Assembly (NCBI GenBank): GCA_029532625.1
Contig: JARFXM010000004.1
Coordinates: 1,178,001 to 1,242,000, forward strand
Length of the DNA: 64,000 nucleotides
Direction of reading: 5' to 3'
From: Lomentospora prolificans
Taxonomy: Eukaryota > Ascomycota > Sordariomycetes > Microascales > Microascaceae
Position numbers and translations under genes: made by a program
The notes under the pieces: model-generated
Seen by the model: only the letters and a program-made list of their open reading frames with translations
The model's database searches: none
What the model was told of the DNA's origin: nothing
Part shown: positions 34,687-48,430 of the stretch, piece after piece
Position numbering within the stretch: position 1 is the first letter of the stretch
Layout: each line of letters begins with the position of its first letter

Positions 34687-36560
34687 TATTACAGGTTTAG
34701 ACCTAGGTAGTTATACTAGCTATACTAGTACTAGTTATATACTACTAATATATTATAGGTTAGTAGCTATATTCTCTTTCCTTCCTTTCCTTCTTTCTTT
34801 TCTTTCTTTCTTTCCCTAGCTTTAGATAGATAGTACTAGTATTCTAAATTATAAATAAACCCTTTTTAGCTAACCCTCTTATATATCTAAAGCTTAACTA
34901 ATATAAAATAAAGAAATAAATAAGATTATAAAAAAGTATAATACTAATAATTATTATTTAAATTTTTTAAATATTAAACCTATTATAAAACTAAATCCTA
35001 TAAGTATTTATTAAGAATATAATTAGAAAAGTAATTTAATAAATTTAGAAAAAGCTAATATTTAAAATCTAAAGCTATTAAAAATAAATTATATAATTAG
35101 AATAATATATTACTAACTTATAAAGTACTCTTTTAAGTAAAAAGCTATAATATATACTACCTAAACTAAAAAGTTTTCTAGATTAATCTATAATTAAAAT
35201 ATTTAATATCTAATATAAAAACTAAAATAAAAATTAATAATATAGTAATTAATAATAAAGAGGTTTAATTCTACTATATATATAATTACTTATTACTAAG
35301 AGTTTAAAAGGATATAGTATTTTATATAATATTTATAAAAATTAAAAAGAGTTAAGAAGGATTACTTAAAAACTAAAAAAGGTATAAAATAATCTAAATT
35401 AAAAGACTAAAATAAAGTAAAAATTATATAAATTATAATAATTATAATAATATAAAATACTTTTTATAATATTCTTATTAAAATTTGAATAATATTTATA
35501 TAAAATAGATATAATAATTTAGGATAAAATAGTAAAGATTAATATACTTTAAAAGAGTTTAAATAATCAGTTAAAATACTTACTAGTAAAGTATTTATAA
35601 TTGAAGAAATATACTAAATTAGTCTAGCTTTTATTATAACGAAGGATAATAGTTATTTGAGGATTAGGGTAGCTATTATAATAGGGTAATTCTATAGACT
35701 AAGAATACATAAGGGTTATAAGGATATCTTATAATTAATATTAATAGTAAAAAGAAGAAAGGAAATATATTTAATATAGTAAAAAGGGCTATTAAATAAG
35801 TAAGTATAAACTATGATTTATAAGAAGCTAGTTTTTATTACTTTTAGAAATAATATTACAGCTTATGCTATATCCACTTGCTTGCTAGCTGCCAAGCTGC
35901 TAACAAGTAAGCAGGAGGGTTCTATAATGCTATTCACAGATTCAATATGGTTGCTGGTTTATATAAGTCTACCTCTATATAGTTAGTTAGTATATAGGTA
36001 GGTGTTCTCTTGTAATAGTAAAATAGTCTTGTTCTTTCTATCTAGCTTATAGTTCCTTACTTCCTTTATATATTCCTTACCTTTAACCTTCAGTATTGCT
36101 TGCTTACTGCCAAGGTTCTGCCAGAGCATGTTCATGCTTGCTTATATTGGTGTGGTGTATCATGGAGTGCCTCTATGCTTGCTTGCATGATATAGTATAA
36201 CAAATAAGGATAAGAGTAGTAAAGATTTTAATAAGTTTAGTGAAGTATAAAATAATAATAAAAAGAATAGGAAGCCTATAATAAGAAGAATCTTATAGTA
36301 AAGATTCTAATAATAATAATAATAATAACCCTTATTAAAAGAGGGGGGAGGGGGGAGTATTATAAATTTAGATTTAGATAGTTATACTAGTTATACTAGT
36401 ATTAGTTATATACCATTAATATATTATAGATTAATAGCTATATTCTCTTTTCTTCTTTTCCTTCCTTCTTTTCTTTCTTTCTTTCTTTCCCTAGCTTTAG
36501 ATAGATAGTATTAGTACCCTGAATTATAAGGAACCCTTTTTAGCTAGCCCTCTTATAATA
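34687..36560 (+). mobile_element. Small TRIM-like LTR element with polypurine tract
   Basis: Two ~200-bp direct repeats (34,687-about 34,886 and 36,358-36,560) share the start TATTA, the pyrimidine tract (TTCC/TTTC)n, then CCCTAGCTTTAGATAGATAG and the end CCCTCTTATA. A textbook polypurine tract (AAAAGAGGGGGGAGGGGGGAG-like, 36,337-36,357) immediately precedes the right repeat, so the element reads plus. Its interior is only ~1.1 kb after removing the solo LTR at 35,854-36,202. It shows no coding relic I could recognise. No target duplication was found. Confidence 0.7.
35854..36202 (-). repeat. Young solo LTR-A with AATAA target duplication
   Basis: 349 bp, TATTACAGCTTATGC to TAGTATAACA, flanked by AATAA at 35,849-35,853 and 36,203-36,207. 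It sits inside the TRIM-like element and is much less RIP-mutated than its surroundings. Confidence 0.9.
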
Positions 36561-36602
36561 CCCTATATAATATACCCTATATAATATACCCTATAATATA
36601 TT
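36559..36602. repeat. Short 14-bp tandem repeat (CCCTATATAATATA)
   Basis: Two and a half to three copies lie directly after the TRIM-like element, possibly generated at its insertion site. Confidence 0.6.
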
Positions 36603-37055
36603 ATATAATCAACTTATAGTTAATAAAAATAGTAAAAAGAATAAAGAAAAGAAAAGAGAAAAAATAGGAACTAAAATAAAGTCCTAATATAATATTCTAA
36701 TACTATATATCAGGGTTAGCTTCCATAGGGTTAGAAAGTTAGGCGTATTAGTAGATAGGTAAAGTAATTAGACAGTAAAAATAAATATTTATAATATATA
36801 TTTGAATATAGTTCTTAGAATAACTTAAATTAACTACTAGAAGGACTAAAGAATAACTAAGATATAGAATAGTAGTAACTATAACTTATATAAACTTTAT
36901 CTTTCTTAGGACTATAGGTTCCTTATGTATAATATATAATCCTTTAATAGATTATAAGTCGTTAAAGTATAGTTTTCTATAAATTATATTTACTTACAAT
37001 ATAATCTTCTAGTAATTAATTTATCCTCTAAGGGCTACTTTTTCCCTAGTATAGT
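36603..37055. repeat. RIP-degraded repeat, inverted relative of 52,790-53,080
   Basis: The stretch beginning TATATCAGGGTTAGCTTCC (36,707) is the reverse complement of sequence ending at about 53,065. The similarity extends through the 36,830-37,000 region (for example AACTTATATAAACTTTATCTTTC). Probably LTR or internal fragments of another retroelement family; no gene seen. Confidence 0.55.
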
Positions 37056-37389
37056 TGTTACAGCTACACTATGCTACTTACTTGCTAACTGCTAAGCTGC
37101 CAGTAAGTAAGTTAGTAACGGGTGTATAATACTATTTATAAACTCAATATAATTACTATTTCACTTAAGTTCACCTCTATATAGTCTATTAGTATATAGG
37201 TAGGTGTTAAATAGTCTTTTCTTTCTATCTAGATTATAGTTCCTTACTTCCTTTATATATTCCTTACCTTCAACCTCTAGTATTTACTTGCTTACTACTG
37301 AAGTTCTGCCAGGGTGTGCTCATGCTTGCTTACATGGTATGGTGCAACATAGGGTGTGTCTATGCTTTCTTACATGATATGGCGTAATA
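37056..37389 (-). repeat. Solo LTR (variant, 334 bp) with ATAGT target duplication
   Basis: TGTTACAGCTACACTATGC to ATATGGCGTAATA, flanked by ATAGT at 37,051-37,055 and 37,390-37,394. On the minus strand it begins TATTACGCCATATCATG like LTR-B but differs internally. It is moderately RIP-mutated. Confidence 0.88.
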
Positions 37390-37394
37390 ATAGT

Positions 37395-40300
37395 TCTCTA
37401 TTAATTAATTTAAATAGTTTTATCCTCCCTTTTCTACGTAGTCTTTCCTTCAATTAACCTAGGCTATATTACTTAATCCTTACTTATCTAAGATATACTA
37501 GAAGTTTTATCCTTTTCACTATATTTATCTACCTAGCTATTATTTAAAAGATTATATTAGCCTATAATATAATACCTCCCTTCTCTAGTCTTTATCTCTA
37601 AAGACTTTTTATTTTTGATCTTTATTAACTCTAACCTATTTAGTCTTTTTTCCAGTTAATCTAGCTTCCTCTTCTATTTTCCTTATAATACTAATAATAT
37701 ATTAGGTTATATAGTAAAATATCTTTTTATATAATCTCTGTAAAAGAAATAAGAGACTAAGAGATTTATTAAATATATTTCTTTATTTAGTAATAATTTT
37801 AATATTTCACATATTATTATTCCTACTAAAAGAAAGTATATTATATAGTACTAAATTTCTCTTAATACTTAAGTTATAATAAAGGAAGTAATCTTATAAT
37901 AGTTCTTTAGTAGTTTCTTCTTATAAATATTTTAATTCTCTTTCTTTTTATCTACTAACTCTATTCCCTATAGTATCCTATAATATAACTAAGATTAAGA
38001 GAGTAAATAAACTTTAGAGAAATCTAAAGATTAGCTTTTTAAAATTATAATAAGGATTATTTATCTTTATTTTTAAAAAGAAATTCTTAAAGAGTATAAT
38101 AATAAGCTTTATTATTATAGTATAACTAGTTTAAATAAAAAAGATAAAGTTTAAGTAGTTATAATAGAGATTTAATAGTTAGTTAAGGGTTTATAGTCTT
38201 TTAGTATTTTTAATATTTTTAAGTAAAATATTATTAGCTTTAATTTTAACTTATTACTATTATATCCTAGAGTTTTAGTATAATCCTTTAATAGAATAGA
38301 GTAGGTTATAACGAGCTTTTTATTAGACTTTTTAAAAAGTTTATATATATATATAAATAGAATAATTATACTTTTCTATGCAATTAAATATTTAGTTTTC
38401 ATTATTGATTATTTATAAAACTAAGAAATCTTTTCTACTTTATATTTATCTTCTATTATAACTACTTTAATAAGTTTGTTTTTAAGTATATATATATATA
38501 TATACTAATTTAAGTAATATAATATAGAATACTAGGTTCATTTTCATTCTTTCTAGAAGTTATAGTTTATGATTAATTTCTAAGATCTATTTTTAAAATG
38601 AAAGGCTTAAATTTCTTATAATCTAGTTTATCTTTTAGTTATTTAATTCTAATATATAAGTCCCTTATATCTACTTTTTTTAGAATAAGTATATTTTACT
38701 CCTTTTCTTAAAGTTTTATCTTTTAATCCTTTTCCTACTTATATAAAACTTTATTCTTTACTTAGTAAACTTAAATTCCTCTATAAGCTATTTATAGAAT
38801 TCTTTTATCTCATTTATTCAAATAATTATCTATATTATTTATATTTTTATTCTAATAGGTTTAAATCCTATTTTACACTATATTCTATGATAAATAAAAA
38901 TATCTTTATATTATATATATATTGACCTAAAATAGCAGTATTACTTAATTCATTTATTCCTAATTAATATAATATTTTTAATATTTAGCTTATTTATGTA
39001 ACTTATCTTTATATTTTAAAGTAATATATTATAAATAACTTATAATTAATACCTAGCTTATCTGATAAACTTCATTAAAAGTATAAACTAAAAATACGTT
39101 CTTATTATAGTTCTTTAAGAGTCTTCTATAAAAGTTAATAAACCTTAAGAATCTTTACATTTTAATAATTATCTAAAGTATTAGCTAATTAAGTACAATT
39201 TTGATTCATAATTTCTGTATTCCAATTTCTCCTAGTTAGATTATATATTTAAAGAAGTCTACTTCTTATTTTTAGATATAACTCTTTTTTTAATTCTACC
39301 AGTAATTTAGTATCTTAGGGTTTCTATAGTATTTTCTTAATATATACTCTACATTTCTCTAAAGTTTCTAAAAAGAAAAGAATACTATCTAAATAGATTA
39401 TTATGAATTAGTTTAAATATTCTTATAGAATATAGTTAAATATAGTTTAGAAGGTTATTAATCTATTTATAAGCCTAAAAAGTCTAATATAATATTTAAA
39501 GTATTTATATTAACTATAAAAAGCTATTTTCTACTTATCTTCTTTTATTATTTTAATAAGATTATATACCCCGTGAAAATCTAGAATAGTAAACTACTTT
39601 ACCTTTTATATTTTATCTCTTAGTTCTAAGATTAGTGGTAATAGATATTAGTTTTCAAAAGTAGTAAATTTTATATTATTTTTTATTAGTATAGTTATTA
39701 TACTTATTATATAATATACTATGCTATTTTATTTATATTTCGTACTTTTTAGTAAGTAATTTGAATCTTTAGTAGTAAATACTTTAATATATATTATTAT
39801 TTAGATAGATCTTAATTTATTTAGTATATCCTACTTAAGTTAATACTATTTAAAACTAAGCTATTATGAGATTCTTTTTAACAATCCTAGTCTAAATAAG
39901 CTAGTTAGTAATCTAGCCTATTCTTAAGTTTTTAGTTCTTAATTATAATATTCTAATTATAATAGGATATTTTAATTCTATAATATCAAAAGTATTTCAT
40001 TAGACTAGTTTTAGATTATAATATTAAGTATAAAAGGAGTCCTTTATTAAGGCAAAGCTATATCTAGCTAGACTAGAACAAAGAACTAACTCCCTTTAAT
40101 CCCTAAATACTCTAGAACTATAGTAGGAATTAGGGGAGTTCTATTAAGGATATTCTAAATAAAGAATAATAGATTAGTAAGTCCTAAGAGCTTATCTCTT
40201 AGACTACCTAATATCTAGTATTTTAGATATCTAGGCTAGAGATAGTTATAGATAGTCTAGAGATAGTCTAGAGTCTATATTATACTTAAGTAGAGGCTAG

Positions 40301-40810
40301 GATAGAAATACAAAAGGAGTTAGTTAAAAAGCCTTAGAAGGAAAAAGGGCTCTTTAAGCTAAAGTCTCTAGATTATAATTCTATGAACTTATAGTGAATA
40401 CTCTCTAATCTAACTCTATAATACTTAGGACCTTCTTACTTAAGTATAACTATATTATATCCTTTATATTAAGGAATATAGTTTCTGTATTTATTATACT
40501 ATTTCTATATATATTAAGTTCTTCTTTATAATTCCTTAATAAGAATAATTATTCCTTAAAATTCTATACCAGTTATAGTTTATTTATTATATCTAGTAAA
40601 ATAAAGTTTCCTTATATTCTACTATCCATCAAGGTATTATATACTTATCCTTAAATTATAATTAGTACTTTTAAATATTCTATTTTATTAGAGTTTATAA
40701 TATTTAAGCTTCAGATTTTAGTTATTATAGCCTATTTATAACCTTAATATATTCTTCTAGAAGTATTCTTAAGACTTTATTATTCTCTGTTTTCCTTTAT
40801 ATTATTATTT
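37395..40810 (-). mobile_element. Second Ty3/gypsy lineage, minus strand, RIP-degraded
   Basis: On the minus strand, reverse transcriptase relics read TIFNYIL...IIYLDSILFF-ETLEK (YxDD equivalent at about 39,385-39,405), followed by RNase H-like sequence around 38,900-39,250, with many stops. Sequence differs from the chromovirus at 5,260-15,272, so it is a separate lineage. A solo LTR-2 interrupts it at 40,029-40,467. No LTRs of its own were identified. Confidence 0.65.
40029..40467 (-). repeat. Solo LTR-2 with TTAAG target duplication
   Basis: 439 bp in reverse orientation, TATAAAAGGAG to TCCTTTATA, with TTAAG at 40,024-40,028 and 40,468-40,472. It is inserted inside the gypsy relic, whose sequence continues on both sides. 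Confidence 0.88.
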
Positions 40811-40815
40811 ATAAT

Positions 40816-43800
40816 TATTATAGCTATATTATACTACTTCTATACTAACTACTAAGCTACTAGTAAGTAAGTTAGTAAAGGGTTCTATAATACTATTTAT
40901 ATATTCATTATAGTTATTATTTTTATAAAAGTTTGTTTCCTATAATCTATTAGTATATAAGTAGATAGTCTTTTATAATAGTAAAATAGTCTTATTCTTT
41001 CTATCTAAGTTATAGTTCCTTACTTCTTTTATATATTCCTTATATTAAACCTTAAGTATTACTTACTTATTATTTGAGTTCTACTAGAGTATAATTATAA
41101 TTATATAGTATAATGTAATAATACTACCTTTAGCTAGTAAGAAAAAGCTAATAGCCCTATTAGTACTTTACTGGCTATTAAAGTTAGGAATCTAAAGGGT
41201 AGAAAGTATTAGTTTATTATTTTATTCTTAATTTTTAGTATTATAAGGTAGTAAGTATATATAAAGTAAGGTTTAGCTAATATATATTTATTTACATAAA
41301 GTTTTATATTTTATAAATAAATAACTTTAATTAGGATTTTTAGGTTTTATTTTCTTCTTTATCCTTTTTATTACTTTTTCTTACCTTCTATTAATAGTTA
41401 AAATACTTTTTTCTTTATACTTTCCTTTATTTCTTTATTAGTAACTACTAACTAACTGACCAACTATCTTATATAGCTCCTTAATCTTATTCTCTTACTT
41501 TTATATCTCTTATTAAAAGGTAACTATTTTATTACTAATTACTTATCTAAAGTTATTATGAGCTTAATTGATCTTTAGTTTTATTTACTAGTTTGTTATT
41601 ATTAATAATATTAGTTTATAATCTTAATACTAGGGAGAGTATTTTATCTCCGCGATAAAGCTATTAGAATAAGTGGATATCATTACTATCCTTTATAATA
41701 TCTAATAAATTATTATTATTACTCTTCTTATCCTTAGCTATTATATTATTATTTACGTTTAAGTATATTATACTTATTTTATGAATTCCCTTTTTTTTTG
41801 TAAGTAAGTTTATACTTACCTTTTATTTAAAGGACTAGGGTATTATCTTATTCCATAAGATATTTTATAAGCTCCTATACTTTAGCTATTTTTAATATTA
41901 TTATTATTACTTTTAGGTTTTTATATTATTAATATAGTAAGCTTATAAGTTAACTATTAATAAATGAATAAACATTTTATAAGTAGTACTTTACATTTGT
42001 ATATCTAGCATACTCTTTAATATAGTTTTTCATTATTATACTATAAGGTACTTTGCCTAACTATAGTTTCCGTTTTATTCTTTGTAAAATTCTTATACTA
42101 CTATTATTACTTTCATTTACTTATCCCTTTCTAGAAACTACTTACTAATTTATTCTTACATTATATCTTAGTAGGTAATTCCTACTCTTTCCTTAATAAT
42201 CTCTATTATTATATCTATTATTATAGCTTATAGTTTATAATATAATTAGTTATTTTACTTTTCTAGGGTTTACTTATTTTTAATCATAATTAGGGTTTTT
42301 ACTTTTTCACTATTTATTTATTAGATTAAATCTAGTATAAGCTTTACTACTACCTTTCTTACTTTTACTATATTAATAATAACTCTTGAGATATTTCTTA
42401 GCTTAAAATTAAAAATTAGTATATTGAAGCTTTAGCTAATTAAGGTTAAGAATATATTATTAAGGTTAAACTATAATACTAGTAAGAGACTAATCTAGTT
42501 TTCTTTAGATAGTTTATTATATAGTCATAGATTATAATCTCAATTATCTAGATCTTCTTTTTAGATATTCTATTAGTTTATATATAATATACTATTACTA
42601 TTAGTTAAATAATCTATAATATTTTATAACCTTTTATCTAGATTTCTAAAGTAAATTTTAGATTCTCATTATTAATAATATAAGCTAGTAATATTTAATT
42701 ATAGTATAATAGTACTAATAGTACTATTATTGCTTATTATATTATAACTATCATCTTACTTTTAGTAATTAATAATACCTATCTATTAAAAGTATAGTTA
42801 ATTATTAATAAGGGTTTTGAAATATAATAATTTAGTACTACCTTAAATATATCTTCTATTAATATAGTAGATATATTTATAATAAAACTTATTGTAATTA
42901 TATAATATAAGGTTAATACTATCTTTATCCTTTTTATTTTATCATATAATTAATTTATTTAATTACTTATAATACCTTTCCTGGCTTATTACCTTTTTTT
43001 ATAATTATTAATAATTAACTATTATATATTTTCTCCTAACTAGACTATCAATATTTATATCTCTTACTTCTCTATATCCTTTTAAGTATATACTTACTTA
43101 CCTTATATATCTAGTTTTATATCATTTAGCTTTTAAGTTACCTATAGTTTAGTTATATATTTTTTATAAGTATATTTAGTAACTATAAAAGTATATTTAA
43201 TATTATATTTTATAATCTAAATATATAAAAGATTTAAAAATAAATTATAATAAATAGTTTATTATATTTATAAAATTCAAATTAGCTGTATTAAAATCTA
43301 TTATTTTTAATAGAATATATCAATAATCTCTTTTAGGAGTAAATAATCCATTAGGATTAGTATTAAGAATTTATTCACTTTAATTATACTTTATAATTTA
43401 TTATCTAAATAATTACTATTAATTTTCGTAATTAAATTATACTTCTTCTATATATTTAACTACATATAAGATAGAAAGTATAACAGTTATAACTTTATTA
43501 CTATCTTATCTTTTCTTAGAATAGAATAACTATCCGAATGCATTCTTCACTATCTAATTAGAATATATATAAATATATTGGAAATAGTTTTACTAGTATT
43601 TACTTTTAAGAATAATATTTACTTTATGTTTATGTAATATACTAATATTTACTTACAAAAAAGTATAAATTTATAAACACTTTCTATTCTTCTAGTATTA
43701 AACTAAACATATATTTACTTACTTATTTCTATTATTCATAATTTTTCCTAAATATTAGTTTCTAATAAATTATTAAAATACTATATTGTTTACTTAAATC

Positions 43801-46800
43801 TTAAAATATAATTACTAGTTTTTATCTATTATTGTTATTAAATATGTAATCAAAGAAAGTAATCCCAGAAAACTGATAAAGAATTTATATATAATACTAC
43901 TAAATAAGTAATTGATACTAGTTACTTTATTTATTCTATTTTCCTTGCCCAATAGAAAAAGATTATAAATCTTACTATAGATAAGTTTTTATTACTTACT
44001 AATAATAAGTATTAATACATATTATTTTTCATTTTATTAATTATTAATATTAATCTTATCTTATTTTCTTTTATTATAAATATACTCTTTTAATTTTTAT
44101 AGATAATCTTATACCTTTTTACACGTATAATTATCTTTCCCATAAACTCTAAGTTAGTATTTACTATTCAAACTTTTTTTAATGTTTATTAAAAATATCT
44201 TTTTAAATATATCAATGCTATAATTAAAGATTTGATAATTAGTATTTAAAAGTACTTCTTAAATTTATTTCTATTCTTATACTTCTACTACCTCTTTTCT
44301 ATAGTTTATAACTACTAGTAAATAACTTCTTCTTTAATAGGATTCCTAATATCTTTATTATCTTTATTAATATTATAAATACTTACTCTTTTAGACTATT
44401 TTTTATTATCTTTTCTAAATTTTTACTATACTTTATTATTACTTATTTTATAATTAGATTGTAAGTTATTATTATCTTAAAAGTAGACTATAATATTTTA
44501 GTATTATAGATATTTCTATAGATTAGCTAAGAGTAGTAAGTATACTTTTACTTACTAGTTTTCTCCTTTATTATTAGACTTTTCCTACTTTTATTAATTT
44601 AAAAAAATTAATAAACTAGAGAAGGGCTACTATTTTAAATCTAGATAAGATTTTTTAGTATAAACTATTATTTTTCTTTTAGTTTTTCTTTTCTTTAAGC
44701 TTTTTAAAGAAGTTTACTTGCATTAATTAATATATCTAAAATTTAATAATTCTTTTTTATGGTTTAAATACTATTTTTGATTTTTTTAAAATACTATTAA
44801 TAGATAGTAACTTTAGATTAGAGTGATTAATAATATCTATTATTATAATTATATAATTAGCTTCTATTTCTTATATTATTCTTAGAATATAGAAGTTAAA
44901 ACCAACTTTTTTTATAATATTAAAAATTAGTTTTTATACTTATAACTAGTTTACTTATAATAGTAAGAATTATTTTTTATTAACTAGGATAAAGCGTATT
45001 CTTATATTAAAATAGATTTCTACTTTTAACTTGCTTTTCCTAAATCTAATTAGTATTTATAAATACATTATTTACTAATCCTTTAGAATAATAATTAATA
45101 GTATTATTAAGTTAATTATTTATCTAAAAGTATAAATAGGTTATAAGTATTTCTTATTTAGTATCTTATATATACTCTTCTTATAAACTCTTCTAATATT
45201 GTTCTCTTTATTCTTTCTTTATTATCTATATATATCTTTTTACTTGATAATAATAAGGCTTTTTAAATTAAAAAATATTTTTTGTATAAGGTATTTATTT
45301 ACTCTATTTCTTTTCCTTATATGCTAACTAGGATTAGTAGGTATTAGATTTCTTTCTACTACTTCTACTTTTATTATTATTACTATTACTAGCTAATTTA
45401 TCTTTTATAATAAATATATTACCTTTTTCTATTTTAAAAGTATTATTATTACCACTTCCTTTTTCACTTATTATTATAAATATATATTTAATATATTTTA
45501 ACTTTCTTTCTTCTTTACTAGTACTAAGACTATCTTTATATATTTTCCTTCCAAGTAATTTCTTTTTTATTAATTATTTCCCTTTTATAGATTTTAAACT
45601 ATTAAAAATAGTTTTTATCCTTTTATTGTATTTACTATAACCTCCTTAATAACTATTATAATTATTATTTAAATAAAGGGAAGTATATTAATTAGAGAAT
45701 GTTTTAATAAGTAAAGGGTTCCTCCTTCTCGTTAGCCCTTTTCTATAGCTTTCTTACTAGTATTTTATCCTTTACAAACTTTTCCTTATATTCTTAATTA
45801 TTATATCTTTAGTTTAACTTATTATACTATTATTATTAATTTAATTATACCTAGTTTATAATTACTTACTTTCACTATTTACTTTATTTACTATTATTAT
45901 AATTATTAGTTAAGTAAACCTTTTTATTATTAACTAAGAAATAGTAAAAGATTAGTAATTCTACTTTTCTTTTACTTTATTATCTATTTTTTATATTATT
46001 TCCTTCTATTAGCTTTGCTACTATTTATAAAAATAAGGTTTAATTAATCATATATATTAGTTGACCAACTATATATACTACTATTATCCTATATCTATAT
46101 ATATTATATACACTAGATAGTAAAATTACAAACTAGATTCTACTTTTTATATTTATAATAATATATATATTCCTATTAACTATTCTTTAGCTTTATACTT
46201 TTAAATGTTAAATTATTAGTATAAAGTAGCTATCTAATTACTAACTATTCCTTACTATAATTACTACCTCTTTTCTAAGAAAATAATCTTACTTTATTAT
46301 ATTAGTACTTTACTTTACAATAACTTATAAAGACTAAACACTATCTAGGGAGTTTTCTTATAGTTTTATAAACTTTTATTTTTAAGTATATTAGTAAGAA
46401 GGGTTATAATATAAATATATATTTATTTATTATCTATAAAATATCTTTACGTATTATACTTTTTCTTTATTAATATTTATCTAAAAGGATCTAATCAACT
46501 TAATCTATTATTAGTATTCTATGATTATCTTACCTCTTAATAATAAAGTAAGAGCTAGTACTATAAGGTAAATTAATGTAACTAATAAAGTATTATTTTC
46601 TAGAATATTTATATAATAGCTTCTACTATCTTAATTATATTTAGCTAATTTTAATTTCTAATTAATAAAGGGTTATTAGTCCTTTAAGAGCTAGATATAA
46701 GAGTAAGTTTATAATCCTTATCTACTAGTTAGTTATAATTACTATCTTATCTTAATAGTAGGATTATTAATAGTATTATTATCCTTTATAATAGGTATTA

Positions 46801-48040
46801 TAAACTAACTAGTACTCTTTTTAATATTAGATATTATAATTAATTAAACCCTAGTTATAAATACCTTAGTATAAAAGTAGTATCCTTTATGTATACTACT
46901 AAATCTTATATATAAAAATCTTATAATAAGTAGACACTAAGTACTTATTACTTTAGCTAATAGGTATCTCTATTATTATTATATCTTCTTAGTATAAATC
47001 TATTTAGTAAAAGTTAGCTTTCCTTAGTATAAAAATAATAATTTATATTTATTTACTAGTATTTACTATTACTTATAAAAGATTTCTTATAATTGAGACA
47101 GTATATCATTTAATATATAGACTTTATTTATATTTACTAACTATAAATATTTTATATTAGTCCTAGCTGGTAGGTACTAGGCACCCTTTATAATAACTTA
47201 CTACTCCTATTTAAGCCTTTAGCTAATTTTCTTTTTATAATTGCTATTCTAATAAAGTCTTAAAAGTATATCCCCTTACTATTCCAGATAATAAGGATAA
47301 TACTCTACTTAATAAACTAGTAATTTTATATTTATAGGGGTTATTACTATTATTAGAATAGGGGAGTTCTTTAGAAGTATTTAAAAAGGAAATAGCTACT
47401 ATTACTTAGGTATAAATTACTATTTTTTTCTTCTTTTAGTAAGAGCAAAAAAAATTAAAATCAGAAGAGTTTTATTACTAGTAACTTCCTTTAATCCTAT
47501 ATACTCGTATCTTTTTAGCTTATAATTATTATAAAAGTATTTTATAGTTAGATATTTAAATATACTACTATTTATTATTATTTACTAGTAATCTTAAGAT
47601 TATTAGGGTTTCATTATTTATAATCTCATTAAACTAAGATTATAAAAGTTATAACTATTTTATTATTATTAAGATTATTCTCTTAAGAAGTAGTTTCTTA
47701 TTCTAAATATAAAGACTAAGAAAGTAATACTATTATTATTATCATATAGCTATACTATTTACTTATTAACTATTGACCTACTAGTAAATAAATTAGTAAG
47801 GGTTTCTATAATACTATTTATAGAGTTTATTATAGCTATAGCTTTATATAAGTTTACCTTTATATTTCAGAGGTATATAAGTAAGTATTATATAATAGTA
47901 AAATAAACATATTTTCCTATCTGGATTATAGTTCCTTGCTTCTTATATATATTTCTTATATTTAACCTCTAGTATTACTTACTTAGTACTAAAGGTCTAC
48001 TAGGGTATACCTATGCCTACTTATATAAGATAGTATAATA
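40816..48040 (-). mobile_element. Strongly RIP-degraded minus-strand chromovirus with both LTRs
   Basis: Left LTR at 40,816-41,120 (TATTATAGC to AATGTAATA) and right LTR at about 47,740-48,040. Between them the order, read leftwards from the right LTR, matches the plus-strand provirus: leader (47,100-47,735), gag side (44,600-47,000), pol pieces (42,340-44,500) and the extra frame (about 41,700-42,250). Sequence near 42,290 jumps, so part of the 3' pol is deleted. This is the most diverged copy in the window. No target duplication is apparent. Confidence 0.7.
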
Positions 48041-48430
48041 AATACTATTTACAAAGAACTAGAGATCACTAGGATTATTATTTTATATAAGTTATATTAG
48101 AATTTTCTATTTTACTTTAAGAGGTTATATATTTATAAGCCTTGATTTCTATAATTTATAAAATCTTACTTTTTTGGGATTTTTAAATATGACATATTTA
48201 TTTATTAAACAAGGTATAAAAGTACTTTAAAATTATTAGTAGATTTAGATAAGTAGTTCTAGATCAATAGAAATTATATTTAAGATTATTTATTAGTCTT
48301 TAGCCTTATTCAATGATAGGATTTAAGTAGTTCCTACTATTAACTTATTAGGGTTATAGTAAGTCTACTTATGATTCTATTTCATCTACTATTCTCTCTC
48401 TTTTTTTTTATTCTTTCTATTTTTAATAAG
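48041..48430. other. AT-rich stretch without recognised content
   Basis: No gene, no clear repeat match within the window. Composition is RIP-like. Confidence 0.4.

Noticed and set aside
37395..40810. Possible own LTRs for the second gypsy lineage in the neighbouring LTRs
   Set aside because: The LTR at 37,056-37,389 has its own target duplication and the LTR at 40,816 belongs to the element on its right, so neither is assigned.
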